NCBI RefSeq assembly: GCF_007176755.1
Contig: NZ_BJTV01000007.1
Span: forward strand, 310,001-374,000
Direction of reading: 5' to 3'
From: Streptomyces sp. 1-11
GTDB lineage: Bacteria; Actinomycetota; Actinomycetes; Streptomycetales; Streptomycetaceae
Length of the DNA stretch: 64,000 bases
A model generated the notes under the pieces. It was given only the letters and a program-made list of their open reading frames with translations, was not told the DNA's origin and searched no databases. The position numbers and the translations under genes were made by a program. This document shows positions 32,330 through 41,591 of this stretch, one piece after another; within the stretch, counting starts at the first letter, position 1; every line of letters starts with the position of its first letter.

Positions 32330-34300
32330 GTGCCTACTTCAGACTCACGCGCCGGCGTCGCCTCGGTGTGCGCCGCGGCCTTGACGTTCTCAGCACTGGT
32401 CGCCACCGGGCTGCTCGCCGCTCAGCCGGCGGCCGCCGCTGACCCGGTCGGCTATCAGAACGTGCGCATCAACGAGGTCACCTCCTCGAACAACGACACC
32501 GTGGAGCTGTACAACACCGGCTCCACCGCGGTGAGCCTCATCGGCTGGAAGATGTCCGACGACAGTTTCTCGCCGCAGTCGTTCACCCCGTCCGCCAGCA
32601 CGATCCCGGCCGGCGGGTTCGTCACCTTCGACTCGCCCAAAGGGCTCGGTGACTCGGACAAGCTGGTGATCTACACCGCCGGCGGCGCGGTGGCCGACCG
32701 TGTCGAGTGGGCCACCGGCAAGGCGAAGCCGGCGATGGCGCGCTGCGGGGGCGATGGCACCGGCGCCTGGGTGACCGGGACCACCGCGGCCACGTTCGGT
32801 GCCGCGAACGCCTCGGGCTGCCCGACGTCCGTCCCCTCGGCGAGCCGGGTGCGGATCAACGAGGTCACCTCCGACGGCTCGGACACCGTGGAGCTGTACA
32901 ACGGCGGAACGAGTGCGGTCGGCATCGGGTCGTGGAAGTACGTCGACAGCGACACCAGCCACTCCCCGGTCTCGGTCTCGTCCTCCTCGCCGAGCGCGAC
33001 GAGTGTTCCCGCGGGCGGCTACGTCACGTTCGACTCCGCCCTCGGCCTCGGCGACAACGACTCGCTCTTCCTCACCGACGGCAACGGCAACTCCGTCGAC
33101 TCGGTGACCTGGGCCACCGGCGGCGCCAAGCCGTCCGATCAGCGCTGCGCGAACGGCACCGGCTGGTTCCAGACCTCCACCACCGCGACACTCGGCAGCG
33201 CCAACACCTGCTCCGGCAGTGGTGGCGCCGGCGGTCAGACCGGTCATCTGCTGGGCGGCGGCGGCTCGCTCACCAGCGGCTGCACCCCTGAGGCGCCCTC
33301 CGGTACGGGCTCGGCCCCGGCGGGCACGTCCGCGTGGCCGGGCGGACTGGACGTCACGATCACCGACAACGTCTGCGCGTTCACCACGTCCACCGGCCCG
33401 GAGGGCCGTGACGTGAGCGGGCTGGCGTTCGACCCGGCGAACCCGTCGGTGCTGTGGGCCGCCAAGAACAAGAACTGGCTGTACAAGCTGGTCAAGAGCA
33501 ACGGCAAGTGGGTCCCGGACCCGTCGTGGAGCGCGACCGGCAAGCAGATCCGCTTCGCGGGCGGCTCGGGCCAGCCTGACTCCGAGGGAGTGACGGTCGG
33601 CGGCAACGGCCACGTCTACGTGACGTCCGAGCGCGACAACGCCGACAACACGGTTCCCAAGGACACGATCATGGAGTTCGACCCGGCCGCGACCGGCTCG
33701 ACACTGACACCGGTCCACCAGTGGGACATGACCTCGCAGTTCCCGCAGCTCGACACCGGCAGCAAGGACGACGCCAACCTCGGGTTCGAGGGCGTCGGCT
33801 ACGTGCCCGACAGCTGGCTGACCGCGAACGGCTGGACCGACCCGCTCACCGGGGCCGCCTACGACCCGGCGAACTACCCGCTGCACGGGTCGGGCCTGTA
33901 CTTCGCCGGCCTGGAGTGGGACGGCACGCTGCACGTCTACGGCCTGAACTCCGACGGCACGTTCACCACGTTCGGCACCGTCTCGACCGGCAAGGCGTCC
34001 GTCATGGACGTGACGTTCGACGCCGGCACCCAGCGCATCGTCGCGACCTGCGACAACACCTGCGGCGAGACGCACACCTTCCTGAAGGTCAACGCCGCCG
34101 GCGCGATCGTGCCGGACGTGACCTACACGAACCCCGCCGTCATGCCGGTCGACAACCTGGAGGGCTTCGCGATCGCGCCCACGTCCACCTGCGTCAACGG
34201 GTCACGCGAAGCCGTCTGGAGCGACGACGGCGTCTACGGCTTCGGCTCCGGAACCTCCTCCTACGGACACGCCCTCTACAGCGGCACCTTCCCCTGCTGA
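32330..34300 (+). CDS. Secreted lamin-tail-domain protein with esterase-phytase-like propeller
   Basis: A 656-residue exported protein. The signal peptide is residues ~1-38 (SVCAAALTFSALVATGLLAAQPAAA). Two lamin-tail domains follow at ~40-160 and ~175-290, each starting VRINEVTS and containing DTVELYN. After a Gly/Ser-rich linker comes a ~330-residue beta-propeller-like region (GREVSGLAFDPANPSVLWAAKNKNWLY, DDANLGFEGVGYVPDSWL) similar to the esterase-like activity of phytase domain. It probably binds or cleaves a substrate at the cell surface. GTG 32330 is the most likely start because it precedes the signal peptide; the RBS is weak. Confidence 0.82.
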   Translation: MPTSDSRAGVASVCAAALTFSALVATGLLAAQPAAAADPVGYQNVRINEVTSSNNDTVELYNTGSTAVSLIGWKMSDDSFSPQSFTPSASTIPAGGFVTFDSPKGLGDSDKLVIYTAGGAVADRVEWATGKAKPAMARCGGDGTGAWVTGTTAATFGAANASGCPTSVPSASRVRINEVTSDGSDTVELYNGGTSAVGIGSWKYVDSDTSHSPVSVSSSSPSATSVPAGGYVTFDSALGLGDNDSLFLTDGNGNSVDSVTWATGGAKPSDQRCANGTGWFQTSTTATLGSANTCSGSGGAGGQTGHLLGGGGSLTSGCTPEAPSGTGSAPAGTSAWPGGLDVTITDNVCAFTTSTGPEGRDVSGLAFDPANPSVLWAAKNKNWLYKLVKSNGKWVPDPSWSATGKQIRFAGGSGQPDSEGVTVGGNGHVYVTSERDNADNTVPKDTIMEFDPAATGSTLTPVHQWDMTSQFPQLDTGSKDDANLGFEGVGYVPDSWLTANGWTDPLTGAAYDPANYPLHGSGLYFAGLEWDGTLHVYGLNSDGTFTTFGTVSTGKASVMDVTFDAGTQRIVATCDNTCGETHTFLKVNAAGAIVPDVTYTNPAVMPVDNLEGFAIAPTSTCVNGSREAVWSDDGVYGFGSGTSSYGHALYSGTFPC

Positions 34301-34376
34301 TCCCCTGACCGCGGGGGACCGCCGCCGTCGCCGTCCACCGCTCGCGGCCGGCGTGGCCGGGCGCCTCCATGACGGG

Positions 34377-34435
34377 GACGGGCGCGGCGACCGGACCATC
34401 GGCGGACCACCGGCGGTCCGGTCGCCGCGCCCGTC
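34377..34435. terminator. Long 21-bp-stem bidirectional terminator
   Basis: 34377-34397 is the exact reverse complement of 34415-34435, giving a perfect 21-bp stem with a 17-base loop. The 5' arm starts GACGGGCGCGGCGACC. It sits between the convergent lamin-tail and sulfatase genes. It is unusually long for a terminator. Confidence 0.9.
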
Positions 34436-34462
34436 GGCGGGCATCCCGGACGCCGTCAGCGC

Positions 34463-36409
34463 TCACGGGGTGACGACGGGGAAACCGGGGTCCGGGGTCT
34501 CCAGGACCGACAGGAGCTGTGCCAGCTGTGCGTCGTCACCTCTCATGGTGATGCCGTCGGTGCCCTTGCCGGCGAGCAGCGTCAGGAGCTGCGACTTGGT
34601 CATCGCCATGGTCAGCCCCGAGCCGGGGTCGGGGCTCGCGTCGCTGGTCCAGGTGAGGACACCGTTGGCGAGCCGTAGGTGCCAGTAGACATCGCCGATC
34701 TGCCAGTCGATCGCGAGACGCAGCGACCACGCCCGGGGTCCGTCGACGCGCACGGCCAGGCCGTCGATGAGCTGTCCGACCGTCAGTGCCCGGCGCAGAT
34801 CCGGTCCCGTGGTGGGCTTGGGGACCGGCTCGGCTCCGTGCAGGAGTTCCTGCGCACCGGTGAGGTAGAAGTTGCGCCACACCGCGTTCTCCGCGGCCCG
34901 GCCCAGACGGACGTAGAGCGCGGCGAGTTGCCGCTTCGCCCTGCTGTCGGCCGGATCGTTGAAGACGGCGTGATTGAGGAGGGTGACGGCGAAGCGCAGG
35001 TCGCCCCGGCGGCTGTAGTGCCGGGCTCGTTCACGCACGGCGGCCTGTCCGCCGAGGGTTTCGACCCACCGGCGCGCCTCCTCGGCCGGTGGGTGTTCCC
35101 ACAGGTGGGCGGGGTTGGCGTCGAACCAGCCCATGTACCGCTGGTAGACGGCCTTCACGTTGTGGCTGAGGGAGCCGTAGTAGCCACGGTTGGCCCACAC
35201 CCGCTCCAGCTGTGGCGGGAGGCGGAGGCTTTCCGCGATCTCGGCGCCGTTGAGGCCCTTGTTGATCAGGCGGACTGTCTGGTCGTGCAGATAGCCGTAG
35301 AGGTCCCGCTGCCGGGTGAGCAGGGCGACGATGTTCTCGTTGCCCCAGGTGGGCCAGTGGTGGGAGGCGAACGCCACGTCGGCAGCGTCCGTGCAGAGGC
35401 CTATCGACTCCGTCAGGTATCCGGCCCAGGCGTGCGCGTCGCGGACCTGGGCGCCGCGCAGGGTGAGGATGTTGTGCATCGTGTGGGTGGCGTTCTCCGC
35501 CATGCACACCGCTCGCAGGTCGGGGAGGAGCAGGTTCATCTCCTCCTGGCACTCCGTACCCGGGGTCATCTGGAAACGGATCCGCACCCCGTCGAGGGTG
35601 ACCTCCTGCCCGGTGGTCTCGATGTACCGGGTGGGCGGTATCAGGCCGATGGTGCCGGTGGAGACGGCCAGTCCGAGGCCGCAGCCGACCTGGCCGGCGG
35701 CGTCGGTGGGCAGGCTGGTGCCGTACATGTAGCCCGCACGGCGGGACATGGCGGGACCGGCGTAGACGTTCTCGCTGACCGCGTGCTCCATGAAGCCCCG
35801 TGGTGCGAGCACGGGCACGCCGTCGGTGCCGTCGGGCAGGACACCCCGGCAGCCGCCGAAGTGGTCGACGTGGGGATGGGTGTAGATCATGGCCTTGACC
35901 GGGCGGTTCCCGCGGTGGGCGCGGTAGAGCCCGAGTGCCGCGGCCGCGGTCTCCGCTGAGGTCAGCGGGTCGATGACGATGATGCCGGTGTCGCCTTCGA
36001 CGACGGTCATGTTGGACAGGTCCAGGCCGCGGACCTGGTAGATCCGGTCCGTGACCTCGTAGAGCCCCTGGCGGGACAGGAGCCTGGCCTGGCGCCAGAG
36101 GCTCGGGTCGACGGTCGCGGGCGGGGCCTCGGTGGCGTCGGTGAGGAAGCGGTAGGCGTCGGGGTCCCAGGCGGTGCCGCCGGAGGGCGTGGTGATCGGC
36201 CCGCCGGTGTACGCCCTGACGAAGCCGCGGTCGGCGTCGGCGAAATCGCCCAGGTCGTCGTAGGGGAGGCCACCGGTGTGCGTAGGGGACGGCGTCCCGG
36301 CAGGCGTGGGGCCGGGCGACGCCGCGGATGCCTGCGCGTTCACTGGAACGGTCGCGGCCGCGGCGCCGGCGGCGGCGGCGACGAAGCCGCGCCGGTTCAT
36401 CGGATTCAT
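34463..36409 (-). CDS. Secreted MBL-fold alkylsulfatase (SdsA1-type)
   Basis: A 648-residue Tat-exported enzyme (MNRRGFVAAAAGAAA signal). The metallo-beta-lactamase domain has HPHVDHFGG, then the Glu/His cluster of AENATHTMHN and HHWPTWGN. A dimerisation domain (~390-500) and a C-terminal SCP2-like domain (~510-648) complete the SdsA1 architecture at usual length. Such enzymes cleave primary alkyl sulfates such as SDS to alcohol and sulfate. It is last in an operon-like row of ligase, dehydrogenase and MFS carrier on the same strand. ATG 36409 was chosen over 36400. Confidence 0.92.
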   Translation of the reverse strand: MNPMNRRGFVAAAAGAAAATVPVNAQASAASPGPTPAGTPSPTHTGGLPYDDLGDFADADRGFVRAYTGGPITTPSGGTAWDPDAYRFLTDATEAPPATVDPSLWRQARLLSRQGLYEVTDRIYQVRGLDLSNMTVVEGDTGIIVIDPLTSAETAAAALGLYRAHRGNRPVKAMIYTHPHVDHFGGCRGVLPDGTDGVPVLAPRGFMEHAVSENVYAGPAMSRRAGYMYGTSLPTDAAGQVGCGLGLAVSTGTIGLIPPTRYIETTGQEVTLDGVRIRFQMTPGTECQEEMNLLLPDLRAVCMAENATHTMHNILTLRGAQVRDAHAWAGYLTESIGLCTDAADVAFASHHWPTWGNENIVALLTRQRDLYGYLHDQTVRLINKGLNGAEIAESLRLPPQLERVWANRGYYGSLSHNVKAVYQRYMGWFDANPAHLWEHPPAEEARRWVETLGGQAAVRERARHYSRRGDLRFAVTLLNHAVFNDPADSRAKRQLAALYVRLGRAAENAVWRNFYLTGAQELLHGAEPVPKPTTGPDLRRALTVGQLIDGLAVRVDGPRAWSLRLAIDWQIGDVYWHLRLANGVLTWTSDASPDPGSGLTMAMTKSQLLTLLAGKGTDGITMRGDDAQLAQLLSVLETPDPGFPVVTP

Positions 36410-36495
36410 GGGTGCGCACCCTTCTCGAGGTCGGTCGTGCGGTGGAGCTGTCGAAGCTGGGAGGGGGCGACGGTGACGACGCCCGGCGCCCTTCG

Positions 36496-37833
36496 TCAGT
36501 TCGGGGAGGGGGCCTGCTCCGTGTGCAGGCCGACCCGTCGCGCGTCCCGTTCCGGCCGGATGGCGGCGATGGCCGAGGCGCCCGCCAGCAGCATCACCGC
36601 GGCCGCGATGAGGAACGCGGTCGTGTAGCCGGCGGACGCGGTGTCCGCCGCGTCGATGAGGCGACCGGTGACGAAGGGGACTATCAGGCCCGGGAGGGTG
36701 CCCGTCGCGGCGACGATGCCGAAGACGGCACCGCGCTGGGCGGCGGGAACGACCTCGGCGGCGGTCACGTAGTGCAAGGGGACCGCGACGGCGACCGTGC
36801 CGAACGCCACCACGATCAGCAGCAGGCGGACCACGGCGCCGTCGGCGAAGGGGAAGACGGCCATGGCACAGCCCGCGACACACACCGCGACCCCCTGTGC
36901 GGCACCGGTGGACCAGCGGCTGGACACCCCGCGTGCCTTGAGGGCGTCCATGAGCGGCGAGACGGTCAGCAGCAGGACGAGGCTGAGGGCGGAGACGGCG
37001 CTGATGGCGGTCGCCACCGAACCGGGGCTCAGGTCGAGCTGGGTCCTGAGGTAGGCGGGCAGCCAGGCGTGGGCCAGAGCGAGCGCCCAGGCGGCCCCGA
37101 AGGCGCTGGCGACGCTGCCCATCACGGTGCCGGTGAGCAGCAGCCGGCGGTAGGGCAGATGCCCAACGGGCCGTGCGCCCTCGGCTCGTGAGGGGAGTGC
37201 CCGGTCGAACGGCCCGTCGTGGCCCGTCCGCTGCCACACCAGCGCCCAGAGCAGGCTGACGGCGGCGAGGACGGCGTAGGCCGATCGCCATCCGAAATCA
37301 GTGATGAGCCAGGTGAGTACGGGCGCGGAGACGAGCGTGCCGATCGCGGCGCCGCCGATCTGCAGGGCCGAGGGCAGCCCGCGCCGCTCAGGAGGGAACC
37401 ACTTGTACAGCGCGTGCATGGACATCGAGGCTGCCGGGCCTTCCGCGACACCCAGCAGGACGCGGCCCGCCACCAGGGTCGGGACCGCCGCCACTACCAG
37501 CACGGGCAGCTGGGCCACCGCCCACAGCAGTGCCATCACGAAAAGCATGCGTCTGCTGGAGATACGGGAGGAGAAGAAACCGACGACGAGTCCGGAGAGG
37601 CTGAACAGCAGATAGAAGGAGCTCGAGATCAGCCCGTAGGTGCTGTTGCTGATGTGCAGCTCGTCCATGATCGGGACGGCGGCGAGGCCGAGGACCGACT
37701 TGTCGGCGTAGTTGACGACCATGAACGTGACGATCATGGCCGTGACCAGCCAGGCGCGGCGGCGATCGTGTGGTCGCGCGGCGGGCCGACGGGCTGAACG
37801 GTCGGCGGGAGGCGCGGAGGATCGTGGTGCCAT
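36496..37833 (-). CDS. MFS transporter, anion:cation symporter type
   Basis: A 445-residue MFS carrier with twelve helices. The YADKSVLGLAAVPIMDELHIS opening of helix 1 and the loop FFSSRISSRRMLF resemble the ACS (anion:cation symporter) family, which imports organic acids such as phthalates, glucarate or alkyl-substituted acids. A basic, Pro-rich N-terminal tail precedes helix 1. It lies between the sulfatase and acyl-CoA dehydrogenase genes, 86 and 162 bases away. Context suggests uptake of the acid or ester that the pathway degrades. Confidence 0.88.
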   Translation of the reverse strand: MAPRSSAPPADRSARRPAARPHDRRRAWLVTAMIVTFMVVNYADKSVLGLAAVPIMDELHISNSTYGLISSSFYLLFSLSGLVVGFFSSRISSRRMLFVMALLWAVAQLPVLVVAAVPTLVAGRVLLGVAEGPAASMSMHALYKWFPPERRGLPSALQIGGAAIGTLVSAPVLTWLITDFGWRSAYAVLAAVSLLWALVWQRTGHDGPFDRALPSRAEGARPVGHLPYRRLLLTGTVMGSVASAFGAAWALALAHAWLPAYLRTQLDLSPGSVATAISAVSALSLVLLLTVSPLMDALKARGVSSRWSTGAAQGVAVCVAGCAMAVFPFADGAVVRLLLIVVAFGTVAVAVPLHYVTAAEVVPAAQRGAVFGIVAATGTLPGLIVPFVTGRLIDAADTASAGYTTAFLIAAAVMLLAGASAIAAIRPERDARRVGLHTEQAPSPN

Positions 37834-37995
37834 GAGTGACTCCTGCGGAGGCGGGTCGAGCAGGGGAGGCGCGGACCGCCGGCGGCGCCGAGGGAGCCGC
37901 GGCGGGCGCGGGCCGGAGCCGCGGCGGGCGCGGGCCGGACACGGTGGAGCGGGCCCCGGGGAGCACCGGCTCGGGCGGCCTCCCGGGGGCGCCGG

Positions 37996-39165
37996 TCAGA
38001 CGAGTGCCTTGGCGACGGCGTTCTTGTGGATCTCGGTCGTGCCGGTGACGATCCGGAACATGCGCAGGGTCCGGAAGATCTGCTCCACCTCGTGACCGCG
38101 GGTCAGGCCGTCCTTGCCATGGATCTGCACGGCCTGGTCCGCCGTGCGGAAGCACGCTTCGGCGGTGAAGAGCTTGCACATGTTCGCCTCCACCGCGATG
38201 TTCTCGCCGCGGTCGGCCTTCGCGGCGGTGGCGAGGACCATCGACCGGGCCGCATAGAGGTCGGTGGCCATGTCGGCGAGCTTGTGCTGGATGGACTGGA
38301 GCGCGAGCAGCGGCTGTCCGAACGCGACGCGGGTCTTCGCGTGGGCGACGGACAGATCCCAGGCACGCCGTGCGGCACCGATCAGGGAGGGACAGTGGAG
38401 CAGTCGGTTGAGGGTGATGCGGCCGATGCCGATGCGCAGCCCCTGGCCGATCTCACCGAGCAGATTCGCGGCGGGGACGCGGCAGTCGTCGAAGACGAGA
38501 TCGCCTTCCATCCGCTGGCCCGACATGGGCACGGCGCCGTCGAGCACCCGGCAGCCGGGGGTGTCCAGGTCGACGAGGAAGGCGCTGTACGTCTCCTCAC
38601 CGTCCGCCATCCGGGCGACGACGACCGCGAAGTCGGCGAACGGGGCGGCGGAGCTGAACACCTTGTGCCCGTTCAGCACATAGGAGTCGCCGTCCCGCGT
38701 CGCGGTGGTCCTCATGCGGCGCACGTCCGAGCCCGCGTCCTGCTCGGTGAGGGAGAAACAGCAGGCGCGCTCGCCCCGGACGACCGGAAGAAGATAGCGC
38801 TCCCGTTGTTCGTCGGTGGCGTACCTGATGAGCGCGCCGACGCGCAGCGGTCCGCCCATGTCGCCGAGGACCGAGTGGGACAAGGCCGCCCCGGAGGCGG
38901 TCAGTTCCTCCTTGAGGGCGCACAGTTCGGTGAAGTTCAGTCCCCGGCCGCCGAGTTCCGGGGGCAGGCTGATGCCGTAGAAGCCGAGCTCGGCGCTGCG
39001 TTTCCAGACGCCTTGCAGGGTGGCCCTGTCCAGCTTGCTCTCGGGGGTGATGCCGTGTGCCCGCTCGTAGGGGAGGAGTTCGTCGGTCAGGTAGGCACGC
39101 AGCCGGCCCACCAGGTCCTGCAGGCGCGGGTTGTCGTCGTAACTGGGCGCGAGGGTGTAGGGCAT
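37996..39165 (-). CDS. Acyl-CoA dehydrogenase
   Basis: A 389-residue FAD enzyme of the acyl-CoA dehydrogenase family. Seen: N-terminal helical bundle (LVGRLRAYLTDELLPYERAHG), FAD-binding CFSLTEQDAGSDVRRM, the beta-domain (LVDLDTPGCRVLDGAVPMSGQRMEGDLVFDDCRVP) and C-terminal helices with DQAVQIHGKDGLTRGHEVEQIFR. The YEGT position carrying the usual catalytic Glu is VTGT here, so the base must be another residue if active. It introduces a double bond in the acyl-CoA made by the ligase upstream (14-base gap). ATG 39165 precedes a standard family start. Confidence 0.9.
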   Translation of the reverse strand: MPYTLAPSYDDNPRLQDLVGRLRAYLTDELLPYERAHGITPESKLDRATLQGVWKRSAELGFYGISLPPELGGRGLNFTELCALKEELTASGAALSHSVLGDMGGPLRVGALIRYATDEQRERYLLPVVRGERACCFSLTEQDAGSDVRRMRTTATRDGDSYVLNGHKVFSSAAPFADFAVVVARMADGEETYSAFLVDLDTPGCRVLDGAVPMSGQRMEGDLVFDDCRVPAANLLGEIGQGLRIGIGRITLNRLLHCPSLIGAARRAWDLSVAHAKTRVAFGQPLLALQSIQHKLADMATDLYAARSMVLATAAKADRGENIAVEANMCKLFTAEACFRTADQAVQIHGKDGLTRGHEVEQIFRTLRMFRIVTGTTEIHKNAVAKALV

Positions 39166-39179
39166 GAGGCGTTCCTTGT

Positions 39180-40736
39180 TCAGTTGACGCGGCGCTCCGC
39201 GCCGGACCAGTAGGTGTCGCGTATGGCGCGGCGGTCGATCTTCCCGTTGGGGTTGTGGGGCAGTGCGTCGACGATGTCCACGGAGCGGGGCTTCTTCATG
39301 CGCGCCAGACGCTCGGCGCAGAAGGCCACCAGTTCCTCCGCGTCGAGGGTGACCCCCGCCCGCGGAACGACGACGGCCTTGACCGCTTCGCCCCATCGCT
39401 CGTCGGGCACACCCACGACCGCGGCCTCGAAGACGCCGGGATGCTGGTGCAGTACGGACTCGACCTCGACGGCGTAGATGTTGAAGCCACCGGAGATGAT
39501 CATGTCCTTCTTGCGGTCGACGATGAAGACGAACCCGTCGCGGCGCCGCCGCGCCAGGTCACCGGTGAGGAACCAGCCGTCGCGGAAGCTCTCCGCGGTC
39601 AGTTCCGGCTCGTTGTGGTAGCCGGGCACGACGTCGGGCCCCCGGACGGCGATCTCACCGATCTCGCCGTCCGCCACCCGGACACCGCGGTCGTCGACGA
39701 TCCGTACCTCCGCCTCGGCGAGCGGGCGGCCGCAGGACAGCAGCAGTTCCCCGTCCTCGCCCTCGATGGCACGGCGGTGGTCCTCCGTGGAGAGAAACAG
39801 CACGCCGGACGTGGTCTCGCCGCAGCCGTAGCCCTGGCAGAGCACGGGGCCGAAGAGGTCCCAGGCCGCCCGGACCCGGGCGGGTGACATGGGCGCCGCG
39901 CCATAGAGCAGATGGCGGAGACTGGAGAGGTCGTAGTCGGCTGCGTTCTCCAGCGCGAGGACGGTGTTGACCATGGTCGGGACGAGGAACGCGTGGGTCG
40001 CGCGTTCGCGCTCCACGGTGGCGAGGAATTCCGCGGCGTCCCAGCGCGGCAGCACGACGGCGCATCCGCCGGCGAAGAAGATGCCCATGAGCGGCATGCC
40101 GGAGGCGTGCGTGACGGGCCCGGCCAGGATCTGCCGGTCACCCGGTCCGACCCTAGTGGCCTGGTTCATCACCGACTTGCGCAGCAGCGCCAGCCGGTTG
40201 CCGTACGTCTGCACGGCCGCCTTGAGCTTCCCGGTGGAGCCCGAGGTGAAGTGCAGGACGGCGATGTCGTCCTCGGCGCACTCCACGTCGACGGTCTCGC
40301 GGGAGGTGGCCGCGAGGGTCTCGGCGTAGCCGGGACCGAGGTCGGTGGGACCGTCGTAGCCGATGACGCATTTCACGCCCGAACCGGGCACCGCCCGCCG
40401 CGCCGCGTCCAGGTGCGCGGCGTCGGTGAGCAGGACGCGGGCGTCGGCCTCCCTCAGGAGGTGGGCGACTTCGCCGTCACCGAGACGGGCGTTGATCGGC
40501 GCCCGGGCCAGGCCCGCCTTGTAGAGCGCCACCTCCGTGACGACCAGCTCCGCACGGTTGGCCGCGAGCGTGGCGACACGCTCCCCCCGGCTCAGCCCCA
40601 TCACGGTGAGCGCGGCCGCCAGCCGGTCGCTGTGGTCGTCGAGTTCCGCGTACGTCAACCGGATCCGGCCGCAGACCACCGCCTCCGCGTCCGGATGGTG
40701 CTCGGCTGTCCTGCGCACATAACGCCCGAGATTCAT
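39180..40736 (-). CDS. Acyl-CoA ligase, AMP-dependent (ANL superfamily)
   Basis: A 518-residue synthetase that activates a carboxylic acid to acyl-AMP and then acyl-CoA. Motifs: P-loop LHFTSGSTGKLKAA, aromatic motif GYGCGETT, WFLTGDLARR, DRKKDMIISGGFNIYAVEVE (hinge) and NGKIDRRAIRD with the catalytic Lys. An AGGAGG box precedes ATG 40736. It is first in the operon with the dehydrogenase, MFS carrier and sulfatase, and divergent from a TetR gene. The acid it activates is unknown; medium or long chain fits the sulfatase. Confidence 0.92.
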   Translation of the reverse strand: MNLGRYVRRTAEHHPDAEAVVCGRIRLTYAELDDHSDRLAAALTVMGLSRGERVATLAANRAELVVTEVALYKAGLARAPINARLGDGEVAHLLREADARVLLTDAAHLDAARRAVPGSGVKCVIGYDGPTDLGPGYAETLAATSRETVDVECAEDDIAVLHFTSGSTGKLKAAVQTYGNRLALLRKSVMNQATRVGPGDRQILAGPVTHASGMPLMGIFFAGGCAVVLPRWDAAEFLATVERERATHAFLVPTMVNTVLALENAADYDLSSLRHLLYGAAPMSPARVRAAWDLFGPVLCQGYGCGETTSGVLFLSTEDHRRAIEGEDGELLLSCGRPLAEAEVRIVDDRGVRVADGEIGEIAVRGPDVVPGYHNEPELTAESFRDGWFLTGDLARRRRDGFVFIVDRKKDMIISGGFNIYAVEVESVLHQHPGVFEAAVVGVPDERWGEAVKAVVVPRAGVTLDAEELVAFCAERLARMKKPRSVDIVDALPHNPNGKIDRRAIRDTYWSGAERRVN

Positions 40737-40756
40737 CGCCGCCTCCTGATTTCCAA

Positions 40757-40767
40757 GACAGTCTGTT
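40757..40767. promoter_or_regulatory. Probable TetR operator between ligase and tetR
   Basis: GACAGTCTGTT is an inverted repeat (G/A-ACAG-n-CTGT-T) in the 108-base divergent intergenic region, 21 bases from the ligase start. Similar dyads bind TetR repressors. It probably controls the catabolic operon and the regulator gene. Confidence 0.6.
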
Positions 40768-40844
40768 CAGTAGTGGTGGGGATGTGCGGCAACGTACGGG
40801 CAACGCTAGGGTCAGGTCAACGGTCCTGACGAGAAGGAATCGAA

Positions 40845-41495
40845 GTGGACATGAAGCCCGAAGACCGCCGCGTCCGGCGGACGCGTGCCGCGCTCCGCGA
40901 GGCCCTGGTCGAACTGGTGCTGGACAAGGGGTTCCAGTCCATCACCGTCGAGGAGATCACCGAGCGGGCCGACATCGGCCGGGCCACCTTCTACGCGCAC
41001 TACCGGGACAAGGAGGACCTGCTCGTCGGCATCGTCCGCGACCTCGCGCAGGACCGCGAGCGCCTGCTGCCGGCCGTCCGCCAGGCGCACATCCAGGGCT
41101 TCACCGGTCTGCCCGTCAAGTACATCTTCGAACACGCCGACCGGGAGCGAGACGTCTACCGGGTGATTCTGCGAGGGGAAGGCGACGGGCGGGCGCTGCG
41201 GGAGTTCACCGAACTCATCCGCACGCACGCCGAGATGGCCTTCCGGGACCGGGCGAAGCAGCTCGGCGTGGAGTCGAGGATTCCGCTCGACATCGTAGCC
41301 AGGGCGTGGACCGGCGAGCTCATCGCGGTGCTGAGCTGGTGGGTCGAGAACGACACGGGCTACACCGCCGAGCAGATCACCTCCCACCTGCGGGATCTCT
41401 CCGTGTACGGAAGGGTATGGGCCACCGGGCTGACCCCGGCGGACGCACCCGGGGCCGTCGACCTGCTCGGGGTGCGGGGCGCCGAGCCCCGGTAG
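40845..41495 (+). CDS. TetR family transcriptional regulator of catabolic operon
   Basis: A 216-residue TetR protein. The HTH is at ~10-60 (RTRAALREALVELVLDKGFQSITVEEITERADIGRATFYAHYRDKEDL, given by its core VEEITERADIGRATFYAHY). The ligand domain is helical with Trp-rich segments (AWTGELIAVLSWWVEN). It is divergent from the ligase gene and presumably represses that operon until an acyl-type inducer arrives. GTG 40845 is 6 bases from AGAAGGA; the ATG at 40851 is also possible. Confidence 0.92.
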   Translation: MDMKPEDRRVRRTRAALREALVELVLDKGFQSITVEEITERADIGRATFYAHYRDKEDLLVGIVRDLAQDRERLLPAVRQAHIQGFTGLPVKYIFEHADRERDVYRVILRGEGDGRALREFTELIRTHAEMAFRDRAKQLGVESRIPLDIVARAWTGELIAVLSWWVENDTGYTAEQITSHLRDLSVYGRVWATGLTPADAPGAVDLLGVRGAEPR

Positions 41496-41591
41496 CGGCG
41501 CTCGGGCCATGCCGGACCCTTCTTAAGTTTCCGAACGGCTTGTACGGTATCGATCCCGCAATGATCTGATCCCGAACAAGTGGAGCGACAG

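Noticed and set aside
36410..37291. Open frame extension upstream of the alkylsulfatase
   Set aside because: It overlaps the MFS gene in another frame; the Tat signal at 36409 marks the true start.
37834..37995. Duplicated GCCGCGGCGGGCGCGGGCCG in the MFS/dehydrogenase gap
   Set aside because: A short two-copy duplication in GC-rich spacer; not enough for a functional call, and it may only reflect composition.
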